Below are positions 17,961-28,048 of a DNA stretch of 64,000 bases, one piece after another. Made by a program: the position numbers and the translations under genes. This stretch comes from Ectobacillus panaciterrae DSM 19096 (GTDB lineage Bacteria; Bacillota; Bacilli; Bacillales; Bacillaceae_G): assembly GCF_000430785.1 (NCBI RefSeq), contig NZ_KE387248.1:1-64000 (forward strand). The letters are read 5' to 3'. A model generated the notes under the pieces. It had not been told where the DNA came from, made no database searches, and saw only the letters and a list, made by a program, of their open reading frames with translations. How positions within the stretch are numbered: position 1 is the first letter of the stretch; each line of letters starts with the position of its first letter.

Positions 17961-17975
17961 TTCCGAAATTCGGAA
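17961..17975. promoter_or_regulatory. Palindrome, candidate IclR operator
   Basis: TTCCGAA-A-TTCGGAA, a perfect 7-bp inverted repeat around one base, lies 12 bp upstream of the regulator's start codon. The size and symmetry are those of IclR-family operators. Placement suggests autoregulation of the whole iclR-pxp operon. Confidence 0.6.
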
Positions 17976-18058
17976 TAAACATTCCTAAAAATGAAATTAT
18001 GTAATTATCAGAAATTATAGATTATTAACACAATATTTACAATGGTTTTTTTGTAAAA

Positions 18059-18092
18059 TAAAAAGCGGCCTTCGTTTAGAAGACCGCTTTTT
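18059..18092. terminator. Bidirectional terminator
   Basis: AAAAGCGGCCTTC / GAAGACCGCTTTT stem with T-rich flanks. It separates the C39 peptidase gene from the iclR operon. Confidence 0.75.
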
Positions 18093-18350
18093 ATTTTATA
18101 TAATGTTATCGTAAATCCCCATCATTGCATTGTATTATGAATGTCCGCATCCTGTCGGCAAGAAGGTCATAAAAGGAACGAGATCATACAGAGTGAACAG
18201 CGGTCCGTAACGGGAACCGTCTGTTTCTTCTTTATTACTTGATTTTGCTTAACGCGTAAAACGTCTCATGCAGAAATTGTATAAAGGTTTTCGTTTTTTT
18301 GTCGATTTTTTTAGTTGCATTTATATATTACCCTCTATAAAATGTGAACC
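18093..18350. other. Intergenic stretch with a short unexplained frame
   Basis: On the minus strand a start-less frame reads YGPLFTLYDLVPFMTFLPTG, then CGHS and a stop (about 18138-18222). I cannot place it in a family; it may be the tail of a lost small gene. Nothing else is visible. Confidence 0.25.
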
Positions 18351-19082
18351 TTATGAAGAATAAGCAATTGCCTGACTTCCCATTTGAATCCAAGCTTCCT
18401 CAAATAACTTCCGATTAACACGGGTATTAGGGGTATCAGATAAGGGATCATTTACGTAAACATAGTCTGGGTCAAATCCAGTTACCACTACGCTGTGCTG
18501 CCGATACGTCACTTTCATTTGTCCTTGTGATGTATTCCAAGTAAGAAAATCACTATCTTGAAGAGGACTAAACGTTGAGGTTGTAATAACCCATACAGGA
18601 CTTCCATTTTCAATAGCATCGTATATAGCGGAAACAGGCTGCTTTGTTAAATTAATCAATCGATTTCCCAAGTACTGTTTTCCTAAGTTGTAGATAGGTT
18701 CCGCAAATACACCTATACCACCTGTATCTAGGTGATACATATCCCCAACAAATCCTTCATGCATATTTCCATATACCCCATTCGAATCTCGATAAGGTAA
18801 TACTCTTAATTTATTTGCCAATTCTACCTTGTCAACATGTACACCCGCATCCTGCAATAACATAGCTAGGCTGGTTACCTCACACCCCCTAGGCAACTCT
18901 GGCAACTGCTGAATATGCGGAACATCTAATATCCACTTCGTTATTGATTGAAGTTGATAGTGTGTAATAGGTATGGTACTTACTGTCGTTATTGCCTTTG
19001 GTTTCGGGACCGTTGTATGCATTTGAAACAAGGAAATTCCTATTATGGGCGTAGCTAACAAACCTATTATTTTAGTCATCAT
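18351..19082 (-). CDS. C39-like (YvpB family) secreted cysteine peptidase
   Basis: 243 residues. A hydrophobic N-terminal segment (IIGLLATPIIGISLFQM) suggests a signal peptide or anchor. The peptidase-C39-like domain follows: LPRGCEVTSLAMLLQDAG with the nucleophilic Cys, the late RQHSVVVTGFDPDYVYVNDP with the catalytic His and an Asp, and the WVITTSTFSP region. Such Bacillus proteins are predicted cell-surface or secreted hydrolases of unknown substrate. It is monocistronic and followed by a terminator. It lacks the linked ABC transporter domain of bacteriocin-processing C39 enzymes. Confidence 0.85.
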   Translation of the reverse strand: MMTKIIGLLATPIIGISLFQMHTTVPKPKAITTVSTIPITHYQLQSITKWILDVPHIQQLPELPRGCEVTSLAMLLQDAGVHVDKVELANKLRVLPYRDSNGVYGNMHEGFVGDMYHLDTGGIGVFAEPIYNLGKQYLGNRLINLTKQPVSAIYDAIENGSPVWVITTSTFSPLQDSDFLTWNTSQGQMKVTYRQHSVVVTGFDPDYVYVNDPLSDTPNTRVNRKLFEEAWIQMGSQAIAYSS

Positions 19083-19132
19083 AGCCAGTTCCTCTTATTC
19101 TTTCATTTTACTTGTGCCTAATACGAAACCAT

Positions 19133-19399
19133 CTATATATGAGTGAATTATAATTTCGACATTTCCATGTGCTATGTGCAACCAAAAGGAAATATTGTAT
19201 TCTTCTCTCTGGTTTACCCTTGCATGAACCACTACAAAGGTTTGACCGCTGCTATACAGAACAAAAGGCAGCCTGCCCGCGCTTCCTCTCTATGGTTTGC
19301 CCTTGTATGGGGCAGGAAAAGGGTTTGACCGCTTCTATGCTCCGCCGGAGGCTCTTTCCCCACTATAAAAAGACGGCTTTTTTATTCAGCTGTATATAG
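19133..19399 (+). repeat. MITE-like repeat, copy A (267 bp, two internal modules)
   Basis: Left terminus CTATATATGAGTGAAT and right terminus (reverse) CTATATACAGCTGAAT form 16-bp imperfect inverted repeats. Inside, two related modules stand in tandem: GGTTTACCCTTGCATGAACC...TTTGACCGCT and GGTTTGCCCTTGTATGGGGC...TTTGACCGCTTC. It is the longest copy in the window. The short frames within it are not genes. Confidence 0.85.
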
Positions 19400-19489
19400 T
19401 TAGTTTTTTATTTACTCCAACAGATTTTTCGATATAGAAAAGAAAGAAGTAATGTTAGTGTAGGATACATCCCTTAATTTTTGCTTAAA

Positions 19490-19548
19490 CTATATATGAG
19501 TGAATTATAATTTCGACATTTCCATATGCTATGTGCAACCAAAAGGAA
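19490..19548 (+). repeat. MITE-like repeat, copy B (left half only)
   Basis: Starts CTATATATGAGTGAAT and is almost identical to copy A through GTGCAACCAAAAGGA, then breaks off. The unknown gene at 19614 begins about 65 bp later, so this end now lies in that gene's upstream region and supplies a TATAAT hexamer. Confidence 0.75.
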
Positions 19549-19613
19549 GGCTGGTATCCCTCATGGAATCCCTCGAATCCGGGCATACTACACCTATCTC
19601 AACCAGGAGGTGT

Positions 19614-19862
19614 ATGATGAAAAAACAATCAAACGACTCGTTAGGAGATAACAGATTCAACACTGCTGGATCTACTTCCAGTGAAACAAGGACGAATGAC
19701 GTTCATGGTAAAGATACCAACCACTTCAAAGGAAAAATTTTCGCATCTGGTGATGAGCTTCGAAGCGAAATGGTAATAACATACGACTTTGATGACGATC
19801 TCGGCAATGATGACAATGACACAGCAGGCATTCCAAAACCATCAGGTCCATTTCATCATTAA
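19614..19862 (+). CDS. Hypothetical acidic small protein
   Basis: 82 residues from ATG 19614 behind a perfect AGGAGGTGT. Hydrophilic, no signal peptide or membrane segment. It is rich in Ser/Thr/Asn/Asp, with an acidic stretch (YDFDDDLGNDDND) near a GIPKPSGPFHH end. I recognise no family. The open frame extends upstream through the truncated MITE, but that part is repeat and not coding. The gene is flanked by a half MITE and an IS3 remnant, so it may be part of a mobile or recently acquired segment. Confidence 0.5.
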   Translation: MMKKQSNDSLGDNRFNTAGSTSSETRTNDVHGKDTNHFKGKIFASGDELRSEMVITYDFDDDLGNDDNDTAGIPKPSGPFHH

Positions 19863-19907
19863 AAAAGAAGTTGTCTATAACGTAAAGAGACAGAGGAATT
19901 TGATATT

Positions 19908-19967
19908 ATCCCCCTTAGGTAGACACACCGTTAAAAAGACAGTAGTGTCTTACCTAAGGGGGATTTT
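19908..19967 (+). mobile_element. IS3-type left end with hairpin
   Basis: ATCCCCCTTAGGTAGACAC pairs with GTGTCTTACCTAAGGGGGAT (one bulge). The second arm contains the AAGGGGGA that would be the ribosome site of the transposase ATG at 19970. The hairpin would therefore hide the ribosome site in read-through RNA. It could also terminate transcription of the gene at 19614. Confidence 0.5.
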
Positions 19968-19969
19968 CT

Positions 19970-20050
19970 ATGGAGAAAAAACGAAGAACATGCGCGAACT
20001 ATTCAAGAGAATTTAAATTAAAAGCTATTCAAATGCTGGCGAGGAATCTC
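19970..20050 (+). pseudogene. IS3-family orfA, N-terminal remnant
   Basis: MEKKRRTCANYSREFKLKAI followed by QMLARN matches the start of IS3/IS911-type OrfA (the x-R-R-x-Y-S-R-E-F-K-L-K-A-V pattern). The rest of orfA and all of orfB are absent; the frame continues into unrelated sequence. Confidence 0.6.
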
Positions 20051-20147
20051 TTCATCATTAGAAAAGAAATCCTCTATGAAATACACCGCAACATAATTGA
20101 TAATAATTATCAAAGAGTTCCGTACAGCAAAATTCCTAAAACAAAAG

Positions 20148-20173
20148 AAAGCCGCTCTAATGGCGGCTTTCCT
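20148..20173. terminator. Terminator of the HEAT-like gene
   Basis: GAAAGCCGC / GCGGCTTTC stem with a T-rich tail on the minus strand (TTCTTTTGTTTT), directly beyond the stop at 20176. Confidence 0.7.
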
Positions 20174-20175
20174 TC

Positions 20176-21915
20176 TTACTCTTTCATTAAGATATGCGGA
20201 GGCTCTGCGAGGTGCTCCGTTAATTCTTGAATCGCATACAGCAGCCTAGCCTCATTTACATACTCAGCTGGAATTGCAAGGCACTCATTTCCTTGCTTAT
20301 CTGTAAACACGATATATTTTGTGCGCCATGTGTAAAACGCACGACCCTCTGTTTTTCGCCATTTTCTTTTCTCCATTGTAATGGAGCGTATTTCGTGGAG
20401 AGGCTGAGAAACGCTTTGACCTTGATGCGTATACTGAATTGAATGTCCTTTTATGTGCACAACTGTGTGCTTGCGCAGCAAATAGCTGTGCCAAACTTTC
20501 CATGCCACATACAGCGTAAGCGCGCCTGTTATGCCGAGCAGTACCAGATCAGCTGGATCTTGCAGTGCTCTGTACCAGCGATACACTGTAAAAAAGATAA
20601 GATAATATGTCACCCACGGCATTTTTTCCTTTGCTTCGTAGTATAAAGCTTCTTCGCTCTCTTGACGCTCCTGTGTGCGTTTTTCGTTAAAGATACGCAC
20701 ATGCTCATCTATAGAGCGGCTCTCGAATGGAACAAATTCCGTATATGTTCCATCCCATATCGCAAGGCCGTCTGGCACTTCGTCGGCATAGCCGCCGACC
20801 CAAGCTGTCAGCCAGCCCTTATCCGTCCAATCAGGGTGAGCGGAACGATATTTCATTAAGTAGTATATAATACCTTGACCGTAATAGTTTGTTGTATGAT
20901 GGATATGAGCAATTTCTATATCGGCTGCCGCTGCGCCGTATTCTTCATGGTCAATCAGATAGTAAAACAAATGACTTTTCGCAAAATCATACTGTTTGTT
21001 TTGCTGGATTGGATATAAATGCTCTTTATTGTTTCGCTCCAGCTCCTCATATAACACGGAACAAGATTCGAGATTTTGCGCACAAGAAAAAAGAACTTCA
21101 GGCCTAAGAACTTTTCCTGCATAAAGCAATGAAACTGCAGTGTATGTGCGAATAATCGGATCATGAAGCACTAAAGCCTCTTGCAGCTCCTTCTCAATTT
21201 CATCATTATAGTAATAGCGCATGAGATGTAAGAACAAGCATAAATCGGCACGCGCTAATAGGTATGAGCCTCTCCACGCATGATATACGAAGGATGTTTG
21301 ATAATCCTGATCATACTTTTGAACAGCTTCCTTAGCCTGCTTATAGTCACGCAATAAACGCGGCAGCACTTCATCAGCATACTTTACTTGAAGAGTGCCT
21401 GCTTCTAGACCAAAGTCCAATAGACGATAGAAAGCAAATGAATAATTCGGGTGATCCAAGTAAGATATAAATTTCGGGAACAGCTGCGGAATCCATGCCG
21501 GCTGCTGCAGCACATCCTCTAGCGGAATGTTCACTTGATTTTTTGGCAGATACGTTTCCAGCATTTCAATAAAAGCATAACCGCCAAGATCTGGTCCAAC
21601 TCGGCACAAATATGAAACTGCAAAATCCTGCCCAATTGGACTAAAGAATGAATAGTGTTTCACAAGTGGACGAATGAAAGATGCATCTGTGTATTGACAT
21701 ACAAAAGCAAGAATTTGAGCGCTAGGATCGTCCCATTCCGCTGTCGGCTCTGGAAATCTAGCTGCCGCCTCTTCAATCATATCTAATAAAATCCGTATGT
21801 CTATGCTTGGTTCATGCATATTTTGCAAAATATCAATTGCTTCTAGCCGTACTTCCGGATCTTCACTTTTCAGCCCTTTTAAAATGTTGCGCATCGTTCG
21901 ATGTACATTCTTCAT
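20176..21915 (-). CDS. Uncharacterised HEAT-like protein with C-terminal membrane segments
   Basis: 579 residues from ATG 21915 (AAAGGAATTACTTT upstream); the frame is open 30 codons further without support. The N-terminal two thirds are helical and repetitive (MRNILKGLKSEDPEVRLEAI is a clear HEAT-type helix pair), suggesting an alpha-solenoid scaffold. Around residues 455-510 two hydrophobic stretches (WVTYYLIFFTVYRWY, LVLLGITGALTLYVAW) suggest membrane anchoring. A small beta-rich, PH/YcxB-like tail follows (HSIQYTHQGQSVSQPLHEIR). No catalytic motif. Function unknown. A hairpin in its leader may attenuate transcription. Confidence 0.75.
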   Translation of the reverse strand: MKNVHRTMRNILKGLKSEDPEVRLEAIDILQNMHEPSIDIRILLDMIEEAAARFPEPTAEWDDPSAQILAFVCQYTDASFIRPLVKHYSFFSPIGQDFAVSYLCRVGPDLGGYAFIEMLETYLPKNQVNIPLEDVLQQPAWIPQLFPKFISYLDHPNYSFAFYRLLDFGLEAGTLQVKYADEVLPRLLRDYKQAKEAVQKYDQDYQTSFVYHAWRGSYLLARADLCLFLHLMRYYYNDEIEKELQEALVLHDPIIRTYTAVSLLYAGKVLRPEVLFSCAQNLESCSVLYEELERNNKEHLYPIQQNKQYDFAKSHLFYYLIDHEEYGAAAADIEIAHIHHTTNYYGQGIIYYLMKYRSAHPDWTDKGWLTAWVGGYADEVPDGLAIWDGTYTEFVPFESRSIDEHVRIFNEKRTQERQESEEALYYEAKEKMPWVTYYLIFFTVYRWYRALQDPADLVLLGITGALTLYVAWKVWHSYLLRKHTVVHIKGHSIQYTHQGQSVSQPLHEIRSITMEKRKWRKTEGRAFYTWRTKYIVFTDKQGNECLAIPAEYVNEARLLYAIQELTEHLAEPPHILMKE

Positions 21916-21956
21916 AAAGTAATTCCTTTCTATTATAAACGCCAGTATTTTTGCAT

Positions 21957-21990
21957 ACAAAAAGCCATGTGCGTCACATGGCTTATCTTT
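21957..21990 (-). terminator. Hairpin in leader of the HEAT-like gene
   Basis: On the minus strand AAGCCATGTG-ACGC-ACATGGCTT is followed by TTTTG, a terminator-like structure 45 bp upstream of the start codon. It could be an attenuator or the terminator of a lost upstream gene. No aptamer is recognisable. Confidence 0.45.
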
Positions 21991-22160
21991 TATCACTGCG
22001 GCCATTCTCTTAAAGTGAGATATTTTTATATTAATAGTACACGAAAATTGTATATCGTTTTCAATTTTTCCATAAAAAGAACTTTATGTCAATATTTTCA
22101 TCAATCAAATGAAAATAGGCAAAATAAAAAATTATCATAACATCTTTCTGAAAAAATAAA

Positions 22161-22342
22161 CTGTATATGAGTGAATGATAATTTCGACATTTCCATGTGC
22201 TATGTGCAACCAAAAGGGAGTATTGCATGCTTCTTCTCTCTGGTTTACCCTTGCATGAACCACTACAAAGGTTTAACCGCTTCCGCACGCCGCCGGATGA
22301 TCTATCTCCACTATCAACGGTTTTTTTATTCACTTGTATATG
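22161..22342 (+). repeat. MITE-like repeat, copy C (182 bp)
   Basis: Left end CTGTATATGAGTGAAT and right end ATTCACTTGTATATG enclose a single GGTTTACCCTTGCATGAACC...TTTAACCGCTTC module and CCGCCGGATGATC. Same family as copies A, D, E, F and G. Confidence 0.85.
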
Positions 22343-22491
22343 ATTCAGACAATATCGCTTATGTTTAATTCTTGTATCTTTACGTTTACTAAGAGAATCG
22401 CCTGTTGTAAAATTTAAGTATATCAATATTAAAAACATTCTGCCTTTTTATTCATTACAATATTCATCGTATTCGAAAGCGGGGGACTCAA

Positions 22492-23454
22492 TTGAAAACG
22501 ATTGCAAGAGTGATGCTTGGACTTGCCTTTCTCGGATTGGCTGGTTGGATTGCGTATTTTTTCTTCTTTGAAGAGATTGCAGCCATGTCAACGAATATCC
22601 AACAAGTAAATGCATCTAAAACGGCAAACGCTGCACCAGTAAAAAACATACAGATTGAAACAACTTCTGTCGATGTACATATTATCCCAAACGACAACCA
22701 AGAACAAGTTATTGTAAATCTGAATGGAAGAGCTTCTAAAAAGTTTAAAGATCAATATAAGCTGGAATTGGCGCAATCCGGCAACACAATACAAGTTCAG
22801 GTAAAAGAAAAAAAAGCATTCTCTATCGGCTTTTATATGAGTGATGTTAGAATTGATGTGCAAGTCCCAAGAAGAGCCTATGACTCGCTAAAAATTAAAA
22901 CATCGTCCGGCGATATAACGGGAGACGGGTTAGAAGCAAAACAGCTGCTGCTGACTGCAGACTCGGGAGATATTCGCTTAAAAAATATAAAGGGAGAAAA
23001 GCTTGAAGCCACAGCAAGCAGCGGCGATGTGGCACTTACCTCTGCCAGCAGCAAAGAAATGCATATCCAAACGAAATCAGGTGATATAATAGCCGATTTC
23101 ATCCAGAGTGAGAATTCTGATATCATCTCCTCTTCTGGCGATGTGAAGCTTCGTGAACTAAAAGGAAAAGTAATGGGTCATACACAATCTGGTGACTTTT
23201 CTTTAAAAACGAAAAAATTACTTCACGATTTGACTATAAAAAGCGGCAGCGGCGATGTTTCCTTATTAGTTATGACGGAACCAGAAGCCATGACGCTCGA
23301 TGTTACAAGCAGCTCTGGCTCTAATCACGTAGAAGGACCGCAGCTGCAGTACGAAGAAAAATCGGAGCATCACCTTCGCGCCTCTATCGGCTCTGGGGGA
23401 CCAGCTGTAAAAGTAGAAACACAATCCGGTGATTTCACACTGGAAATGAATTAG
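22492..23454 (+). CDS. DUF4097 (LiaG-like) beta-repeat protein
   Basis: 320 residues. One N-terminal membrane segment (VMLGLAFLGLAGWIAYFFFF) is followed by an extracytoplasmic beta-helix-like domain built from repeated S-S/T-S-G-D units (TSSGDITG, ADSGDIRL, ASSGDVAL, TKSGDIIA, SSSGDVKL, TQSGDFSL, SGSGDVSL, TQSGDFTL). This pattern defines DUF4097 proteins such as LiaG, which accompany cell-envelope stress systems. No liaFSR-like partner is adjacent, so the role is open. Start is TTG at 22492, 9-10 bases after GGGGGAC. Confidence 0.85.
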   Translation: MKTIARVMLGLAFLGLAGWIAYFFFFEEIAAMSTNIQQVNASKTANAAPVKNIQIETTSVDVHIIPNDNQEQVIVNLNGRASKKFKDQYKLELAQSGNTIQVQVKEKKAFSIGFYMSDVRIDVQVPRRAYDSLKIKTSSGDITGDGLEAKQLLLTADSGDIRLKNIKGEKLEATASSGDVALTSASSKEMHIQTKSGDIIADFIQSENSDIISSSGDVKLRELKGKVMGHTQSGDFSLKTKKLLHDLTIKSGSGDVSLLVMTEPEAMTLDVTSSSGSNHVEGPQLQYEEKSEHHLRASIGSGGPAVKVETQSGDFTLEMN

Positions 23455-23562
23455 CATCTCATCCAATACAAGAGGAGCATACAAAGGATGTCTGAAATAG
23501 GAAGTTTTTCATTTTGTTACACTCCCAGTGTAGGATTTTCAGCCTGAAACCTATTTATACAA

Positions 23563-23592
23563 AAAGCCCCTCGGAATATCCAAGGGGCTGTA
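23563..23592 (-). terminator. Terminator of yrhC
   Basis: AGCCCCTTGG / CCGAGGGGCT stem then TTTTT on the minus strand, just after the yrhC stop. Confidence 0.75.
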
Positions 23593-23598
23593 TCTATA

Positions 23599-23835
23599 TT
23601 ATTGAGCTTGCTCTTGCTCTAAATCATCCATCTTCTCACGAATTTTTTTGGCACGGAAGAAGAAGAAAAACGAACCTCCTAAAAAGGCAACAATTGCACC
23701 TATCATCACATATAGCTGCATCATTTCTTTTTCACCGTTTGGAATTAACAATCCGAGCATGAGAATCGTGCTTAGCGCGAGCAATACTTGACCAAAACGA
23801 ATGTAATCAGCAATCTTATGCTGCATGTGCTTCAT
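23599..23835 (-). CDS. yrhC: YrhC family membrane protein
   Basis: 78 residues with two membrane segments (RFGQVLLALSTILMLGLLIP and YVMIGAIVAFLGGSFFFFF) and a charged tail. The sequence and its place after mccB match B. subtilis YrhC, the last gene of the yrrT-mtnN-mccA-mccB-yrhC operon. Function unknown. Here a 330-bp gap with a terminator and a dispersed repeat separates it from mccB, so it may have its own promoter. Start chosen at ATG 23835; a GTG three codons earlier is possible. Confidence 0.85.
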   Translation of the reverse strand: MKHMQHKIADYIRFGQVLLALSTILMLGLLIPNGEKEMMQLYVMIGAIVAFLGGSFFFFFRAKKIREKMDDLEQEQAQ

Positions 23836-23920
23836 CTGTACCACTCTCCATATATACCACTATAACATATTCTCGTACTCTATGAATCAAGTAAATTCCA
23901 CCAGTACAGGAAAAGCGCTG

Positions 23921-24110
23921 CCGACTGCTCAGGTGCAGAACCAAAAAACTTATTCTTTTTAGGTGAGCATAGTGCGCCTGCCAAGTCTAGTAACGGTCAA
24001 ATTCTTTTAGACGCCCTCACCTGTGTCTTTTTATTAAGCAAATAGGCTTCTTCTTTTGTGTTGTGTACTGTGAACAGCACAAGGTTGTAAATACAGGGAA
24101 ATAACGGAAG
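23921..24110 (-). repeat. Second dispersed repeat family, copy 1
   Basis: On the minus strand the core AAAAGACACAGGTGAGGGCG continues TCTAAAAGAATTTGACCGTTAC; it is shared with the copies near 41850-42010 and 58405-58560. A less conserved upstream part (CAGTACACAACACAAAAGA) also matches. It fills most of the mccB-yrhC gap. Confidence 0.7.
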
Positions 24111-24139
24111 AATCGACGCATAATTTTATAAATTATCTT

Positions 24140-24168
24140 TAAAAAAAGACACCTTTTCAGGTGCCTTT
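24140..24168 (-). terminator. Terminator of mccB
   Basis: AAAGGCACCT / AGGTGTCTTT stem with a TTTTTTT tail on the minus strand, six bases beyond the mccB stop. Confidence 0.85.
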
Positions 24169-24173
24169 CGCTA

Positions 24174-26233
<2,060 letters not shown>

Positions 26234-26261
26234 CCTATTATCCTCCTTATGGCAAAAAGAA

Positions 26262-26303
26262 AAAGACAACTGTATGTATTTTTTTGTATAAACAGTTGCC
26301 TTC
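26262..26303 (-). terminator. Possible intra-operon terminator
   Basis: GGCAACTGT ... ACAGTTGTC arms with a long AT loop, followed by TTTTTCTTTTT on the minus strand, between mtnN and mccA. If it works, mccAB output would be lower than yrrT-mtnN. The stem is short and the loop large. Confidence 0.45.
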
Positions 26304-26311
26304 TTCGCCTC

Positions 26312-27007
26312 TTACTTCAGCTCTTCTAACATTTTAACGATGAAGTTTGTAGAATGAAGAGCAGCCTTATCCAAGAATTGATCGAAGGAAACATCAGATT
26401 CTTTCCCGGCAATATCGGATAATGCACGAATGATTACAAACGGCACTTTATATTGATAGCATACTTGCGCAACCGCAGCTGCTTCCATCTCTACCGCATA
26501 TAAGTCTGTGAACTTGCCGCGGATAAATTCTACACGCGCAGGGTCATTCATAAAAGAATCGCCGGTTGCAATTGTACCTTTTACCGCTTGTACACCTTCT
26601 GCTGTTTGCATGCATTTTTCTGCCAGTGCTACAAGCTCCCCGTCCGCTTCAAACGTTGCAGGCATGCCCGGTACTTGACCGTATTCATAATTGAACGCTG
26701 TCACATCTACATCGTGATGGCGGACATCTGTTGAAATAACCACATCTCCTACATTCAAGGAATGGTGGAATCCTCCGGCAGAGCCTGTGTTAATTACCTT
26801 TTCAGGCTCATAACGCTCTAATAAAATCGTGGTAGACATCGCTGCATTTACTTTACCGATGCCGGATTTCAACAGGATAACTTCATGTCCTGCCAGATTT
26901 CCTTTTGTAAACTCACAACCTGCCACTGTTTCTGTTTGTGCGTTTTCTAGTTTGTCGCGCAGGATGCGCACTTCTTCTTCCATTGCTCCGATAACTGCGA
27001 TTCTCAA
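26312..27007 (-). CDS. mtnN: 5'-methylthioadenosine/S-adenosylhomocysteine nucleosidase
   Basis: Cleaves the adenine from MTA and S-adenosylhomocysteine, feeding methionine and homocysteine recycling. 231 residues; [40 protein letters not shown], the [15 protein letters not shown] ribose-binding segment and the catalytic Asp in [10 protein letters not shown] are visible. The start is TTG 27007, with GAGGG eight bases upstream and the family's [12 protein letters not shown] opening; the frame is open 16 codons further. It overlaps nothing, but yrrT ends 17 bp upstream. Confidence 0.95.
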   Translation of the reverse strand: MRIAVIGAMEEEVRILRDKLENAQTETVAGCEFTKGNLAGHEVILLKSGIGKVNAAMSTTILLERYEPEKVINTGSAGGFHHSLNVGDVVISTDVRHHDVDVTAFNYEYGQVPGMPATFEADGELVALAEKCMQTAEGVQAVKGTIATGDSFMNDPARVEFIRGKFTDLYAVEMEAAAVAQVCYQYKVPFVIIRALSDIAGKESDVSFDQFLDKAALHSTNFIVKMLEELK

Positions 27008-27023
27008 ATTATATCCCTCTTTC

Positions 27024-27662
27024 TTAGTTCTTAGCGGCCTCCATAATCCACACAAAGTGGTTATAGCGAGAGAACGTTACATGGAAGCCGTTATCTTCAA
27101 AGATAGACTGCATAATCGGAATGAGTGTGTAGTATTCCGATTTCAAATCGTTTGCCAAGTTATTATACCCTTGTGCAATCGCTTCTTGGATAGTCTTATC
27201 ATATGCCTCTCGGTCAACAAATATAGTATCAGCAAACACTATTTTACCACCTTTGTTCAGCAATTGACTATACTTCTCGACTGCTATGCGCTTTTCTTCA
27301 TCCGTTAAATGATGAAAGGCATATGTGCTCACGATTGTATCGATTTGCTCAGGAACTTCAAAGTTCAAAAAATCTCCATCTGCAACAGATACTTCTTTAG
27401 GAAGTTTCTGCTTCGCAATTGCTCTCATTTCTTTAGAAGGCTCTATCCCATACACACGATAGCCCGCATCAAGCATTTTGTTTGTTAAGTTTCCAGTGCC
27501 CACTCCAAATTCCAGCACAGTTCCTGAAGACTTTGTAACAACATCATCTAAAATAGTATCATAATGTGCAAATACTTCTTTATATTGGTCATCTTTCCCC
27601 GCAACAAAGGAGTCATACGTATGTGCCCATTCATCAAATAGTTGATTAAATTCTGTTCCCAT
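27024..27662 (-). CDS. yrrT: SAM-dependent methyltransferase YrrT
   Basis: 212 residues, class I methyltransferase with motif [17 protein letters not shown], motif [12 protein letters not shown] and [14 protein letters not shown]. First gene of the reverse-transsulfuration operon; substrate unknown. Start taken at ATG 27662 ([12 protein letters not shown], as in relatives) with AAGGGGAA 11 bases upstream; TTG 27671 is an alternative. A strong sigma-A promoter lies 40 bp upstream. Confidence 0.92.
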   Translation of the reverse strand: MGTEFNQLFDEWAHTYDSFVAGKDDQYKEVFAHYDTILDDVVTKSSGTVLEFGVGTGNLTNKMLDAGYRVYGIEPSKEMRAIAKQKLPKEVSVADGDFLNFEVPEQIDTIVSTYAFHHLTDEEKRIAVEKYSQLLNKGGKIVFADTIFVDREAYDKTIQEAIAQGYNNLANDLKSEYYTLIPIMQSIFEDNGFHVTFSRYNHFVWIMEAAKN

Positions 27663-27700
27663 ACAGGTCAATTCCCCTTTTTCTTATCGGATTTATCAGT

Positions 27701-27729
27701 ATAATATGCCGGATTCATTAGAAAGTCAA
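27701..27729 (-). promoter_or_regulatory. Sigma-A promoter of yrrT-mtnN-mccAB
   Basis: TTGACT (27724-27729), 17-bp spacer, TATTAT (27701-27706) on the minus strand, about 40 bp ahead of yrrT. CymR control is expected from B. subtilis, but I did not verify a CymR site. Confidence 0.7.
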
Positions 27730-27810
27730 CTAATCTGCAATTAAAAATAGAATTTACCAATTTTCTTTGCTACACTTAGAAGTAAGGAATATATAGAAAG
27801 AGGGATGAAG

Positions 27811-28032
27811 ATGGGTTTCTCCTTTGACATGTTAGAGGACAAAATTGAGTTTTTTGAGGCAGCGGATTTGCCTACATTGGAGAAAAAAGTAAACGAGCAG
27901 ATTGATCATAATCGGGCGCTGCTGCTGGAAGTAAAAAGCGTTTCCCATCAAATGCATGTCGATCGTGAGAGCAAACGGCCGTATTACAGTGCTGTTGTGC
28001 ATTTTAAACTAAAAAAGAAGAGCGCCTTCTAG
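27811..28032 (+). CDS. yrzA: YrzA family (DUF2536) protein
   Basis: 73 residues, soluble, no catalytic motif; ends HFKLKKKSAF. MGFSFDMLEDKIEFFEAADL and NRALLLEVKSVSHQMHV match B. subtilis YrzA, at the same place beside yrrT. Start ATG 27811, eight bases after AGAGGG. Opposite strand to its neighbours, sharing a terminator with yrrS. Confidence 0.85.
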   Translation: MGFSFDMLEDKIEFFEAADLPTLEKKVNEQIDHNRALLLEVKSVSHQMHVDRESKRPYYSAVVHFKLKKKSAF

Positions 28033-28048
28033 AAGCGCTCTTCTTTCT
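28015..28048. terminator. Bidirectional terminator yrzA/yrrS
   Basis: AGAAGAGCGC / GCGCTTCT-type stem (AAGAGCGCCTTCTAGAAGCG) with T-rich sides; ends both converging genes. Confidence 0.85.

Noticed and set aside
18351-19082. Bacteriocin-processing C39 transporter
   Set aside because: The protein has only the peptidase-like domain, with no ABC domain and no precursor peptide gene adjacent.
19143-19399. Short frames of 61 and 76 codons
   Set aside because: They fall entirely within MITE copy A, and equivalent frames in other copies are not conserved.
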